Origin: Demequina sp.
GTDB lineage: Bacteria > Actinomycetota > Actinomycetes > Actinomycetales > Demequinaceae
NCBI GenBank assembly: GCA_024707205.1
Contig: JANQAD010000001.1
Location: 1,639,979 to 1,703,978, forward strand
Length of the DNA: 64,000 nucleotides
Reading direction: 5' to 3'
Below, piece after piece: positions 18,932 to 27,802 of the stretch. Position numbers and translations under genes: made by a program. The first letter of the stretch is position 1. Every line of letters starts with the position of its first letter. Under the pieces are notes generated by a model, which ran no database searches, was not told where the DNA came from, and worked only from the letters and a program-made list of their open reading frames with translations.

Positions 18932-20353
18932 GTGAAAAACCCGGGCGCGCGAGCCCTCCCCGACCTGTCCAGACTCATCAAGTCCTATGACGTCCGCGGA
19001 GTCGTTGGCGAGGACCTCACCGAAGAGGTCGCGACCGCGATCGGCGCGGCTTTCGCGGACGCGATCGTCATCCCGGATGGTGCCTCGCAGGTCGCCATCG
19101 GCCATGACATGCGGGAGACCGGACCTGGCCTCGCGGCCGCGGTCGCGAGCGGGCTGACGGCGCGCGGGATCGACGTCATCGACATTGGCCTGTGCTCTAC
19201 GGACGGCCTCTACCACGCCTCCGGAGTCCTGGATATACCAGGAGTGATGGTCACCGCGAGCCACAACCCCGCCGAGTACAACGGTATGAAGCTGTGCCGC
19301 TCGCGGGCGCGCGCGGTGGGAGAGAACAGCGGACTGGCCGACGTTCGCTCCAGGGCCTCTCGACTTCTCGCGGAGGGCTTGGGCGAGGGTTCGGCGACGG
19401 CCACGATCGTCTACCGCGACATGGTGGGTGAGTATGGGGCGTTCCTACGGAGCCTCGTCCCGCTTGAGGACATCCGCCCGCTGCGGGTCGTGGTCGACGC
19501 CGCCAACGCGATGGCGGGTTACACCGTCCCTCGCGTCCTGGGCACCGAGGCTGGACTGCCCGCGCTGCCGCTCGAGATCATCCCGCTCTATTTCGAGCTC
19601 GACGGCACCTTCCCCAACCACGAGCCCAACCCGCTCGATGAGGAGAACCTCCGCGACCTGCAGGCGGCCGTGGTGGCTCACGGCGCGGACATCGGCCTCG
19701 CGTTCGACGGCGACGCGGACCGCTGCTTCGTGGTCGACGAGCGAGGTGAGGTGGTCCCCGCATCAGCGATCACGTGCCTCGTTGGCCTGCGCGAGGCCGC
19801 CCGCGACGACGCTCCCGTCGTGATCCACAACCTCATCTCGTCGAGGGCGGTTCCTGAACTGCTCGCGGCCGCCGGAGCCACGCCCGTGCGCTCCCGCGTC
19901 GGCCACTCCTTCATCAAGGCAGAGATGGCGCGCCTCAATGCGGTATTCGGCGGCGAGCACTCGGCGCACTTCTACTTCCGCGACTTCTTCTACGCGGACT
20001 CGGGGATGCTCGCGGCGATACACGTGCTCGCTGCACTGGGCGAGCAAAGCCAGCCCCTCAGCGAACTGTTGGCTCCCTACTCGCCGTATACAGCGTCGGG
20101 CGAGATCAATACCAAGGTGAGCGACGTCGCGGAGGCGACCGCGCGAGTCGTTGCCCAGCTGGCGGGCGACGACTGCACCGTTGACGACTTCGACGGCGTG
20201 ACCATTGACCATTGGGGCGCTGAGCCGCGCTGGTGGCTCAATGTGCGGCCGTCCAACACGGAGCCACTGCTGCGGCTCAACGTGGAGGCCGCGGACCGCG
20301 CCGTGATGGAGCAGATCCGCGATCGCGCGCTCGCGATCATCAGGCGGGGCTGA
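18932..20353 (+). CDS. manB: Phosphomannomutase/phosphoglucomutase
   Basis: A 473-residue alpha-D-phosphohexomutase that interconverts mannose-6-phosphate and mannose-1-phosphate for GDP-mannose synthesis. The phosphoserine loop is TASHNPAEYNGMK with Ser110; the metal loop is FDGDADRCF, the sugar-binding loop GGEHSAHFYF, and the phosphate loop RPSNTEPLLR. All four domains are complete. Together with the glycosyltransferases upstream it supplies mannosylated envelope components. The CDF transporter gene starts directly after the stop, so they are probably co-transcribed. Confidence 0.93.
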   Translation: MKNPGARALPDLSRLIKSYDVRGVVGEDLTEEVATAIGAAFADAIVIPDGASQVAIGHDMRETGPGLAAAVASGLTARGIDVIDIGLCSTDGLYHASGVLDIPGVMVTASHNPAEYNGMKLCRSRARAVGENSGLADVRSRASRLLAEGLGEGSATATIVYRDMVGEYGAFLRSLVPLEDIRPLRVVVDAANAMAGYTVPRVLGTEAGLPALPLEIIPLYFELDGTFPNHEPNPLDEENLRDLQAAVVAHGADIGLAFDGDADRCFVVDERGEVVPASAITCLVGLREAARDDAPVVIHNLISSRAVPELLAAAGATPVRSRVGHSFIKAEMARLNAVFGGEHSAHFYFRDFFYADSGMLAAIHVLAALGEQSQPLSELLAPYSPYTASGEINTKVSDVAEATARVVAQLAGDDCTVDDFDGVTIDHWGAEPRWWLNVRPSNTEPLLRLNVEAADRAVMEQIRDRALAIIRRG

Positions 20354-21266
20354 ATGTCCACGGAGGGCGGAACCAAGGCGGTGGTCGCGGCGCTCGCCGC
20401 GAACCTGGGTATTGCGGTGACGAAGTTCGGGGCGTTCGCGCTCACCGGTGCGTCGTCGATGCTCGCGGAGGCGATCCACTCGGTCGCGGACTCCGGCAAC
20501 CAGGTGCTGCTGCTCGTTGGCGGGCGGCGAGCCCAGCGCGAGGCGACCGAGGAGCATCAGTTCGGCTTCGCGCGCACGCGGTATCTGTACGCGTTCATGG
20601 TTGCGATCGTGCTGTTCACGGTTGGCGGCCTGTTCGCGCTGTATGAGGCCTGGCACAAGTTCTCTCACCCCGAGCCCATCGAGTCGTGGAAGTGGGTGCC
20701 CATCGTGGTGCTGCTCCTGGCACTCGTGCTCGAGGGCCTCTCGTTCCGCACGGCCGTGCGCGAGACCAACCACGTTCGCGGGGGCCTGAGCTTCCCGCGG
20801 TTCATCGAGCGCTCGCGCTCTCCTGGAGTTGCCGGTCATCCTGCTGGAGGACTTCGGCGCGCTGATCGGCCTGGTATTCGCCCTGTTTGGCGTGTCCATG
20901 ACGCTCATCACGCACAACGGACGCTGGGACGCGCTGGGTGCGGCGATGATCGGCCTGCTGCTGTGCGCCATCGCCGTGGTGCTTGGGCGCGAGACCAAGA
21001 ACATGCTCCTCGGCGAGGCCGCGACGCCGGAGGACGACGCCGCGATCCGCTCCGCGCTGGCGGGGTCGGGGTTCGCGGACGTCATCCACCTGCGCACCGT
21101 GCACCTTGGCCCCGAGGACATCCTGGTCACCGTCAAGGTGGCGCAACGGCCCGACGCTACGGTCGCCGAGCACTCCGAGCAGGCGGATCGCGCGGAGGCT
21201 GCGATCCGCGAGGCGGTGCCCGCGGTGCGACTTATCTACATCGAGCCGGACGTGCGGAGGGGCTGA
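20354..21266 (+). CDS. Cation diffusion facilitator family transporter (frameshifted)
   Basis: Merged length about 304 residues. CDF proteins export divalent metals such as Zn, Fe or Mn in exchange for protons. Helices occur throughout the first 220 residues; SMLAEAIHSVADSGNQ carries the helix-II metal-site acidic and histidine residues, and LEDFGALIGL the helix-V ones. The cytoplasmic C-terminal domain (VIHLRTVHLGPEDILVTV) is present. One extra G at 20825-20826 breaks the frame: removing it gives RSPELPVILLED, the expected family sequence. The next feature is the IS left end 36 bp downstream of the stop. Confidence 0.8.
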
Positions 21267-21302
21267 CTTGTCACCCTGCGCGGAGTCGCAGGCTTCGGCG
21301 TT

Positions 21303-22709
21303 GGGTCTGTCAGGAATTCTGTGTAAGTGATTCGGCGTGATGCCACGGCTTGGGGCTGTGGTGGAAGGACGATCACATCATGGACGATATCGACAGGGAG
21401 GTCCCGCCGCCAGGGTTGCCGGCGCCGCGGGAGCCTGACATGCAGCGCCTGGCCGAAGAGCTTGTGGCGTCCGCGCAGCAGCGGGGGTTGGAGCTCACCG
21501 GTGAGGATGGGCTGCTGACGGCGCTGACGAAGCAGATTTTGCAGTCGGCGCTGAACGCGGAGATGGCCGCTCATTTGGGGTATGACAAGCATGACCCGAT
21601 GGGTCGTGATGGCGGCAACTCGCGTAACGGGTATGGGGTCAAGACCGTGACGACGGACGTGGGCAAGGTCACGATCGAGGTCCCCAGGGACCGGGAGGGG
21701 ACGTTTGAGCCGCAGATCGTGCCTAAACGCCAACGTCGCCTGAAGGGCTTCGATGAGGCGGTCATCTCGCTGTATGGCAAGGGCATGACCACGGGTGACA
21801 TTTGTGCGCACTTGGAAGAGGTGTATGACACCACGATCTCCAGGGATCTGGTGTCGACGGTGACCGCGCAGGTGCTGGAGGACATGCGTTCGTGGTTGTC
21901 CAGGCCGCTGGATCAGGTGTATCCCGTGATCCTCATTGACGCAATCTTCCTCAAGGTCCGCTCGGGCACGGTCGCGAATCGTCCCTGCTATGTGGCCATG
22001 GGGGTGAACCTGGATGGTCAACGCGACGTGCTGGGACTGTGGATGGGACCGTCCGGTGGGGAGGGTGCGAAACAGTGGATGAACATGCTGACAGAGCTGA
22101 AGAACCGTGGCATTGTCGACGTATGCATCGTGTGCTGCGACGGCCTCAAAGGGCTCCCGGCCGCGATCGAAGCGATCTGGCCCCAAGCGACCGTGCAAAC
22201 CTGTGTCGTGCACCTGGTGCGCCAATCCTTGCGGTACTCGTCGACGAAACACTGGCAGAGCATCACCCCGCAACTACGCCGCATCTACACCGCCCCGACC
22301 CTGGAAGCTGCCGAGGACGAGTTCGCTCAGTTCACCGAACGGTGGCTGACGTTGTATCCGGCGATGATCAACATGTGGCGCGCGTACTGGCCCCAGTTCA
22401 TCCCGTTCCTGGACTTCCCACCCCAGATCCGCTCGATGATCTACACCACCAACGCCATCGAGTCTTTGAACGCCCGCTTCCGTGCGGCCCTGCGACGGCG
22501 CGGACACTTCCCCGACGAACAATCAGCGATGAAGGTCCTTTATCTGGCGTGCATCGCCAGGGACAAGCACCTCAAAGCCGGTGGAACCAACCCCACCGGC
22601 CAAGTCAGAAACTGGAAAGAAATCCTCAACGTCCTGCTGCTGACCTACGGCGACAGGCTCTACCCCACCAACTAGCCGATGACACTTACACAGAAAAACC
22701 GACAGACCC
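21303..22709 (+). mobile_element. Complete IS256-family insertion sequence
   Basis: A 1407-bp element with imperfect terminal inverted repeats: the left end reads GGGTCTGTCAGGAATTCTGT (21303 onward) and the right end, read inward, GGGTCTGTCGGTTTTTCTGT (22709 backward), both followed by GTAAGTG. It encodes one transposase. The 8-bp flanks (TCGGCGTT on the left, CTTCATGA on the right) are not duplicates, so either the insertion was followed by an adjacent deletion or two elements recombined. Downstream, a fragment of the same left end sits in inverted orientation at 23344-23490. Confidence 0.9.
21380..22675 (+). CDS. IS256-family DDE transposase (mutator type)
   Basis: A 431-residue transposase with no interruption. 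The N-terminal region (MQRLAEELVASAQQRGLELTG, NAEMAAHLGYDKHD) is the usual IS256 DNA-binding part. The catalytic residues are in ILIDAIFLKV (first Asp), CCDGLKGLPAAI (second Asp) and TNAIESLNARFR (Glu). The ATG at 21380 follows GGAAGGACG; a TTG at 21350 would add ten residues. GC content and codon use are slightly less extreme than in the neighbouring core genes. Probably active, judging from the intact frame and both intact ends. Confidence 0.95.
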   Translation: MDDIDREVPPPGLPAPREPDMQRLAEELVASAQQRGLELTGEDGLLTALTKQILQSALNAEMAAHLGYDKHDPMGRDGGNSRNGYGVKTVTTDVGKVTIEVPRDREGTFEPQIVPKRQRRLKGFDEAVISLYGKGMTTGDICAHLEEVYDTTISRDLVSTVTAQVLEDMRSWLSRPLDQVYPVILIDAIFLKVRSGTVANRPCYVAMGVNLDGQRDVLGLWMGPSGGEGAKQWMNMLTELKNRGIVDVCIVCCDGLKGLPAAIEAIWPQATVQTCVVHLVRQSLRYSSTKHWQSITPQLRRIYTAPTLEAAEDEFAQFTERWLTLYPAMINMWRAYWPQFIPFLDFPPQIRSMIYTTNAIESLNARFRAALRRRGHFPDEQSAMKVLYLACIARDKHLKAGGTNPTGQVRNWKEILNVLLLTYGDRLYPTN

Positions 22710-22713
22710 CTTC

Positions 22714-22983
22714 ATGAGGCACGGTGCAGACTTCGATGCGACTTCGCCTGATCACTATGCGAGCCAAGCGTCAGAATTCCTACAGGACGCGTTGAACGGT
22801 GGAGTTCCGACGAAGATTGACCCCGATACGGGCGTGATTCGCGTGTATAGCCCTTCCACCAATGCTTTCGGGTCGTTCAACCCGTCTGGGACAACTCGAA
22901 CCTACTTCAAGCCAAATCCCGAGGTCCATGGCTTCGCATCGAACTGGGACTATTGGATCGCGCAGCCAGGAATTGCGCCGTGA
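22714..22983 (+). pseudogene. C-terminal fragment of a polymorphic-toxin-like protein cut off by the IS
   Basis: The IS right end at 22709 is followed directly by 90 codons in an open frame with no gene start of their own. The translation (DHYASQASEFLQDAL, GVPTKIDPDTGVIRVYSP, NAFGSFNPSGTTRTYFKP, GFASNWDYWIAQ) has the pattern of BECR-superfamily (barnase/EndoU/colicin/RelE-like) RNase toxin domains at the ends of polymorphic toxins: a short helix, then strands with IRVYSP-TNAFG-G-TRTYFKP. This is family-pattern recognition, not a search result. The N-terminal delivery part is missing, presumably lost when the IS inserted or by deletion. The stop overlaps the next start by 4 bp (GTGA), as in toxin-immunity pairs. 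Base composition is lower in GC than the flanking core genes. Confidence 0.55.
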
Positions 22984-23249
22984 GCGCCTACCGTTGCCCA
23001 GTCTGCGGGTTCCCGCTCCTCGTGGAGGTGCCTTGGTCTGGCGGCGCCGGCTCGGATGAGATTTGCCCGTCATGCGGGACCCATTTTGGACTCGATGACG
23101 CGGCGGGAGGAGATCTCGAACGCAGGGCGAGCAGACACTTGGAACTTCGAGAAGCTTGGATCAAGAGTGGCACAAGATGGTTCTCGCGAACAACGCCACC
23201 TCCAGCGGCCTGGGACCCCCTCACCCAACTTGACACACTCGATTCGTGA
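22980..23249 (+). CDS. Small zinc-ribbon protein, probable immunity protein of the truncated toxin
   Basis: An 89-residue protein starting with GTG at 22980, overlapping the toxin fragment by GTGA. Cys6-X2-Cys9 (CPVCG) and Cys29-X2-Cys32 (CPSCG) make a rubredoxin-like zinc ribbon, followed by FGLDDAAGGD and a WIKSGTRWFSRTTPPPAAW-type tail. The layout recalls the cysteine-rich CPCC-type proteins that accompany polymorphic toxins. The immunity role is inferred from position, overlap and size. The gene looks complete although its toxin is not, as expected when loss of the toxin is tolerated. Confidence 0.6.
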   Translation: MSAYRCPVCGFPLLVEVPWSGGAGSDEICPSCGTHFGLDDAAGGDLERRASRHLELREAWIKSGTRWFSRTTPPPAAWDPLTQLDTLDS

Positions 23250-23343
23250 CCCGCCTCTCAAGGTCTCTAGGCGTTCCTGCGCAATTGGCGGTGTCGGCGG
23301 CGCTCGAAAGTCGAACAGTAGCGGTGCCTGAAGGGTGGATGCA

Positions 23344-23490
23344 AGACGCTGCATGTCAGGCTCCCGAGGCCCGGCAGCCCTGGCGGCGGGACCTCCCTGT
23401 CGATATCGTCCATGATGTGATCGTCCTTCCACCACGGCCCCCGGCCGCGGCATCACGCCGAATCACTTACACAGAATTCCTGACAGACCC
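23344..23490 (-). mobile_element. Left-end fragment of a related IS256-family element, inverted
   Basis: Read on the minus strand from 23490, the sequence matches the first roughly 147 bp of the IS at 21303: the terminal repeat GGGTCTGTCAGGAATTCTGT is identical and homology runs through the transposase start to about codon 25 with several substitutions (for example near 23440), then stops. The fragment is therefore diverged and decayed. With the complete IS it brackets the toxin/immunity remnant. Confidence 0.85.
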
Positions 23491-23894
23491 TAGGCGCGCG
23501 GTGTGACCGACGTCGCTCACGCCCATTGAAGCGCCGGTGTGTGTCACGTGTCTCCACTACGGTGGACCACATTGGCCCGCGCCAGCCCGCATGCCGCAGA
23601 CACGCCGACAGTGGCGACTGAATGGGGACCTAGCGGCCAGTTGCTTCCGATTCTGCTTTGCCGAGCGCTCCTAGCCGTGCGTGAGGTCCTCACGGGATGT
23701 GCCATTGGGTCCAGTCGAAGGCCGCGCCGGCCAACTACTGCCTCCAGCGGGATCTCGGGAGTCCCTATTGCCAAACACGCAAGGCGCGGTGTGACAAATC
23801 CGCCACTGTTCTCCCTAGTGACGAACCGGGCAAACCTGGCAGTCTGAGCACAAAGCGGGGATGCCGACGCAACCGCCCAGACGAAGGAGCTCAC
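23491..23894. other. 404-bp stretch without a recognisable gene
   Basis: Between the IS fragment and the small gene at 23895. Open frames exist but have no recognisable product, no good ribosome-binding sites and no obvious family features. GC content looks lower than in neighbouring core genes. A 12-bp direct repeat GCGCGGTGTGAC occurs near 23497 and 23784. This looks like eroded accessory DNA. Confidence 0.5.
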
Positions 23895-24296
23895 GTGGGG
23901 TCGCAGGTCAGCGAGAGCGAGTGGACTGCCCTTCCGACGCGGCCCCTCGCGTCCCACCCCGCGCTCGCCTGGCCCGTGTGCGGCCGCGTGGTCGACGTCG
24001 CGGGTGGACTCGGTGGACGCCCGTTGCGATGCCACCTCTCGCACGGGCACCGCGGCGAATGCGACGACCTCGGCTCGTCCGAGCTTGAGTACTGGCAGGC
24101 GAGGGCCAACCAGTCTCCGTCTCAGGCGGCTGCAGCCGCCGACGTGCGGGTGATCGCCCTGGCCCACGCCCGCACCTACGAGGCGGTCGCCGAGTTCAAG
24201 CGAGAGCGCGGCGCCGACGAAGAGGCGGGGCAGCTGATCGCCATGGCGGACGCACTCAGGCGCCTGGTGCAGGTGCTGGAGCGCCAGACGCACTGA
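23895..24296 (+). CDS. Hypothetical protein
   Basis: A 133-residue protein I do not recognise. The GTG at 23895 is preceded by a strong AAGGAG with 5-nt spacing, which decides the start even though the frame is open further upstream. The N-terminal half contains two cysteines and a His-rich stretch ([15 protein letters not shown]) that could bind metal; the C-terminal half (from about 85) is Ala/Glu-rich and probably helical, ending VQVLERQTH. It lies between the decayed accessory DNA and ahcY. Confidence 0.55.
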   Translation: MGSQVSESEWTALPTRPLASHPALAWPVCGRVVDVAGGLGGRPLRCHLSHGHRGECDDLGSSELEYWQARANQSPSQAAAAADVRVIALAHARTYEAVAEFKRERGADEEAGQLIAMADALRRLVQVLERQTH

Positions 24297-24340
24297 CGCC
24301 GCGCGTTCCGGAGCGGGCGCGCAATGGGAGACTTGCCCCC

Positions 24341-25794
24341 ATGACCGATTTCCTCGTCGCCGACCTTGCCCTCGCCGAAGCCGGCCGCCACCAGATCCGC
24401 CTCGCCGAGCAGGAGATGCCAGGGCTCATGGCGCTCCGCCGGGCGTATTCAGACGAGCACAGCGGGGACGCCCAGCCGCTCAAGGGCGCGCGCATCGCGG
24501 GCTCGCTCCACATGACCACGCAGACCGCAGTGCTGATCGAGACCCTCACGGCGCTCGGCGCGGACGTCCGGTGGGCGTCCTGCAACATCTTCTCCACCCA
24601 GGACGACGCTGCGGCGGCCATCGTGGTTGGGCGCGGCACGTTCTCGGCGCCCGACGGCGTGCCCGTCTTCGCGGTCAAGGGCGAGACCCTCGCCGAGTAC
24701 TGGGACTACACGGACCGCATCCTCACCTGGGACGGCTTCGACGGCCCCACGATCATCCTCGACGACGGCGGCGACGCGACCCTCCTTGTCCACGAGGGGG
24801 TGAGGTATGAGCGCGAAGGTGCGGTGCCGTCGGCCCTTGAGGAGGAGGACCCGAACTTCAACCCGGAGATCGAGGCGATGCGTGCGGTGCTGCGCCGCTC
24901 GCTCGCCAAGGATCCGACCCGCTTCACGCGCATGGCCGCCGGCATCGTCGGCGTGAGCGAGGAGACCACCACCGGCGTGCACCGCCTTGACCAGATGCAT
25001 GCGCGCGGCGAACTGCTGTTCCCCGCGATCAACGTCAACGACTCGGTGACCAAATCCAAGTTCGACAACCGCTATGGCATCCGCCACTCGATGATCGACG
25101 GGATCAACCGCGCCACCGACGTTCTCATGGGCGGCAAGATCGCGTTCGTCGCCGGTTATGGCGATGTGGGCAAGGGCGCCGCGGAGGCACTGCGCGGCCA
25201 AGGCGCGCGCGTGATCGTCGCCGAGGTGGACCCCATCTGCGCGCTGCAGGCCGCGATGGACGGGTTCGAGGTGGCGCGCATCGAGGACGTTGTCGACCGC
25301 GCGGACTTCTTCATCACCACCACGGGCAACAAGGACATCATCCGCGTGGAACACATGGCCGCGATGAAGGACAAGGCCATCGTGGGCAACGTTGGCCACT
25401 TCGACAATGAGATCGACATGGCGGGGCTGGCCCGCTCCGGTGCCAAGCACCAGCCCGTGAAGCCCCAGGTAGACGAGTGGATCTTCCCCGACGGGCACAG
25501 CATCATCGTGCTCAGCGAGGGCGGCTGATGAACCTCGGCAACGCCACGGGCCACCCCTCGTTCGTGATGAGCACGTCGTTCACCAACCAGGTGCTCGCGC
25601 AGATCGAGCTGTGGACCAACCTGGACGCCTACCCGCTCGGCGTGCACCGCCTGCCCAAGGTGCTCGACGAGCACGTGGCGCGGCTTCATCTCGACGCGCT
25701 CGGGGTGCGGCTCAGCGAGCTCACGCGGTCTCAGGCGGACTACCTCGGCGTTCCGGTTGAGGGTCCGTACAAGGCGGACCACTACCGCTACTAG
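24341..25794 (+). CDS. ahcY: Adenosylhomocysteinase (frameshifted near 3' end)
   Basis: S-adenosyl-L-homocysteine hydrolase, which removes the product inhibitor SAH from methylation reactions by splitting it to adenosine and homocysteine with a tightly bound NAD. Motifs: [30 protein letters not shown], the NAD loop [19 protein letters not shown], and the C-terminal KADHYRY. Merged length 484 residues is the family norm. The frame breaks at 25519-25524, where one base is missing (giving SEGG and a stop instead of [18 protein letters not shown]). Both sides are perfectly conserved, so this is almost certainly a sequencing error. No SAH riboswitch is recognisable in the 44 bp upstream. Confidence 0.9.
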
Positions 25795-25821
25795 CGCGTC
25801 GGGCCGACGCTGGGGCCGGGT

Positions 25822-26646
25822 TCAGTTCTCGGTGTCGGCAACGCCAAAGGGGAGGGCGCCTATTCGAGCCGACTCAGCGTCGGCCCGCTGGAGCCGTGCC
25901 ACCTCAAGGGCGTACTCCCTATCCCGGCGGGCGGTGAGCACTGCGGCGAGGAAGTACTCGGGATGCGTGCCGGGTGGCGGCGGGGGAGCGACGTAGCCGG
26001 AGACCTGCGCCGCGAGCTGGTTGCCGATGCGGGCGCGTGACTCCGGCCGCATGGCGCCCGCGCGTCCCAGGAAGAGCCTGCCGGTGAGGGCGAGCGAATC
26101 GGGGAGGCGCGCGATGTCGGCGGTGTGCGCCCACACCGCGAGGTGGCCGGGCATCTGTAGCGGGGCGAGGCGCTGCCCGCCGCCGCGAGTGCGCATCGAA
26201 TAGGTGCCCGCGAGGTAGTCGCCGATGCGCTTGCCGCGCGTGGAGAGCATCGAGGTGCCCACGGCGAGCGTCCCGAAGGTCATGTAGATCTCGAGCACGC
26301 CAACCAGCGCGCGAATGAACGCGTGGCGCACGGTGACGGGACCGCCGTCGTCGCGGACGATCCTCAGCCCGGCCGCGAGTCTGCCAAGCGATCGGCCCCG
26401 AGTGAGCGTCTCGACGGTCATGGGGACGAGCACGAACACGGAGAAGACGATGGCGATGATCGCCGCGTCGGACCACGCGCCGCTCCAGCGGCCCGCGGCC
26501 GCATCGAACAGCACAAGCAACAGCCACAGCAGCAGGAACGTCGTGATGACGTCGATGAGGCCGGACAGCATGCGGAGCGTGACGGGGGCGGCACCGGACT
26601 CGAGGGCGACGCCCTCGCCGATGAGAATCTCGTCCGCGTCGCTCAC
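25822..26646 (-). CDS. RDD-family membrane protein
   Basis: A 274-residue protein with an RDD domain (about 20-165). The family Arg-Asp-Asp pattern appears in RMLSGLIDVITTF and RIVRDDGG, and three to four helices lie in the first 150 residues. The C-terminal 110 residues are soluble. The GTG at 26646 is supported by GGAGGGG at proper distance, in preference to a GTG four codons upstream. It is divergent from the SpoIIM-like gene, an arrangement common in actinobacteria beside the DUF58-MoxR operon. Function unknown; RDD proteins are thought to be transporters or membrane helpers. Confidence 0.82.
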   Translation of the reverse strand: MSDADEILIGEGVALESGAAPVTLRMLSGLIDVITTFLLLWLLLVLFDAAAGRWSGAWSDAAIIAIVFSVFVLVPMTVETLTRGRSLGRLAAGLRIVRDDGGPVTVRHAFIRALVGVLEIYMTFGTLAVGTSMLSTRGKRIGDYLAGTYSMRTRGGGQRLAPLQMPGHLAVWAHTADIARLPDSLALTGRLFLGRAGAMRPESRARIGNQLAAQVSGYVAPPPPPGTHPEYFLAAVLTARRDREYALEVARLQRADAESARIGALPFGVADTEN

Positions 26647-26686
26647 GCGCCCCTCCACTCAGCCGTTGTTATGGCATCGTAGCGGC

Positions 26687-27682
26687 GTGGACATCGATTC
26701 CTTCAGCGCGGTGCGCGAAGAGCGCTGGGCGCAGCTGAACCGGCTGTCCAAGAAGCGTCGCCTCACCGGCGCGGAGGCAGACGAGCTCACGCGGCTCTAC
26801 CAATCCACGGCGGGGGACCTGTCCGCGGTGCGCTCCGCGGCGCCCGAGCCGAGCCTCATCTCGCGGCTCTCCGTGCTGCTCTCCCAGGCGCGAGTCTGGC
26901 TAACGGGGGCCCACGGCTCCGCAACCGGCGACTTCGCCCGCTTCTTTGTGCGAACCCTCCCCGCGGCGATGTACCGCGTGCGGTGGTGGGGCGTCACCGT
27001 GGCGCTCGCGGTGCTCGTCGCGGGCTTCATCAGCGGCTGGTGGACCCTCAACCACGAGGAGTCGCTCAACCTCATCGGCGACGCCGCCACGCGGGCGGAG
27101 ATCGCCAACGAGTCCTTCGCGAGCTACTACACGGACTACTCGAACTCGTCCTTCACGGCGCAGGTGTGGACCAACAACGCGTGGCTCGCGCTGCAGTGCA
27201 TCGCCTTTGGGATCACCGGATTCTTCCCGCTCGTGCTGATGTACAACACCGCCCTCCAGCTTGGCATTGCCGGCGCCATCATGGCCGAGGCCAATGCCCT
27301 CGACGTCTTCTTCTCGCTCATCATCCCCCACGGGCTGCTGGAGCTGAGCGCGGTGTTCGTGGCGGCCGGTGCGGGTCTGCGGCTGTTCTGGGTCATGCTG
27401 GTGCCAGGGGCACGCGCGCGGGGCGCCGCGCTCGCCCAAGAGGGCCGCACCACGTTCGCGGTGGGGATAGGCCTGGCAATCGCGCTGTTCGCTTCCGGCC
27501 TCATCGAGGGCTTCGTGACGCCGTCGTCCATGCCGTGGTGGCTCAAGATCGTGATCGGGATCATCGCGTGCGCGGCCTTCTGGGCGTACGTGTTCGTCGC
27601 CGGACGCGCGGCCACGGCCGAGGGTGCGACCGGTGACGTCGACGGCGACTTCGCGACCGACACCGCTCCCGTGGTGGGGTGA
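26687..27682 (+). CDS. SpoIIM-like (stage II sporulation protein M) membrane protein
   Basis: A 331-residue membrane protein of the SpoIIM/DUF95 type. A soluble N-terminal part of about 95 residues precedes a helical region with FISGWWTLNHEES, NNAWLALQCIAFGITGFFP and IPHGLLELSAVFVAAGAGL, all typical of the family. In non-sporulating actinobacteria it is found with RDD and DUF58-MoxR genes and is thought to act in envelope function rather than sporulation. The GTG start at 26687 begins VDIDSFSAVREERW. It converges on the DUF58 gene. Confidence 0.85.
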   Translation: MDIDSFSAVREERWAQLNRLSKKRRLTGAEADELTRLYQSTAGDLSAVRSAAPEPSLISRLSVLLSQARVWLTGAHGSATGDFARFFVRTLPAAMYRVRWWGVTVALAVLVAGFISGWWTLNHEESLNLIGDAATRAEIANESFASYYTDYSNSSFTAQVWTNNAWLALQCIAFGITGFFPLVLMYNTALQLGIAGAIMAEANALDVFFSLIIPHGLLELSAVFVAAGAGLRLFWVMLVPGARARGAALAQEGRTTFAVGIGLAIALFASGLIEGFVTPSSMPWWLKIVIGIIACAAFWAYVFVAGRAATAEGATGDVDGDFATDTAPVVG

Positions 27683-27802
27683 ACGCGGGCTCGGCTGCAG
27701 CGTCGGCCGAAATGGGCGCTGAGGTTCGCCAAATTGCATGTTGGCGGTACTAGGGCACCATTTCAGGTGCAGACGGGCTGGCGGCCCGACGGCTGGGGAC
27801 GC

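Noticed and set aside
21303-23490. Composite transposon carrying toxin/immunity cargo
   Set aside because: Only one complete IS; the right boundary is a 147-bp diverged end fragment and no target-site duplication brackets the region.
24297-24340. SAH riboswitch upstream of ahcY
   Set aside because: Only 44 bp between genes and no match to the conserved SAH riboswitch core.
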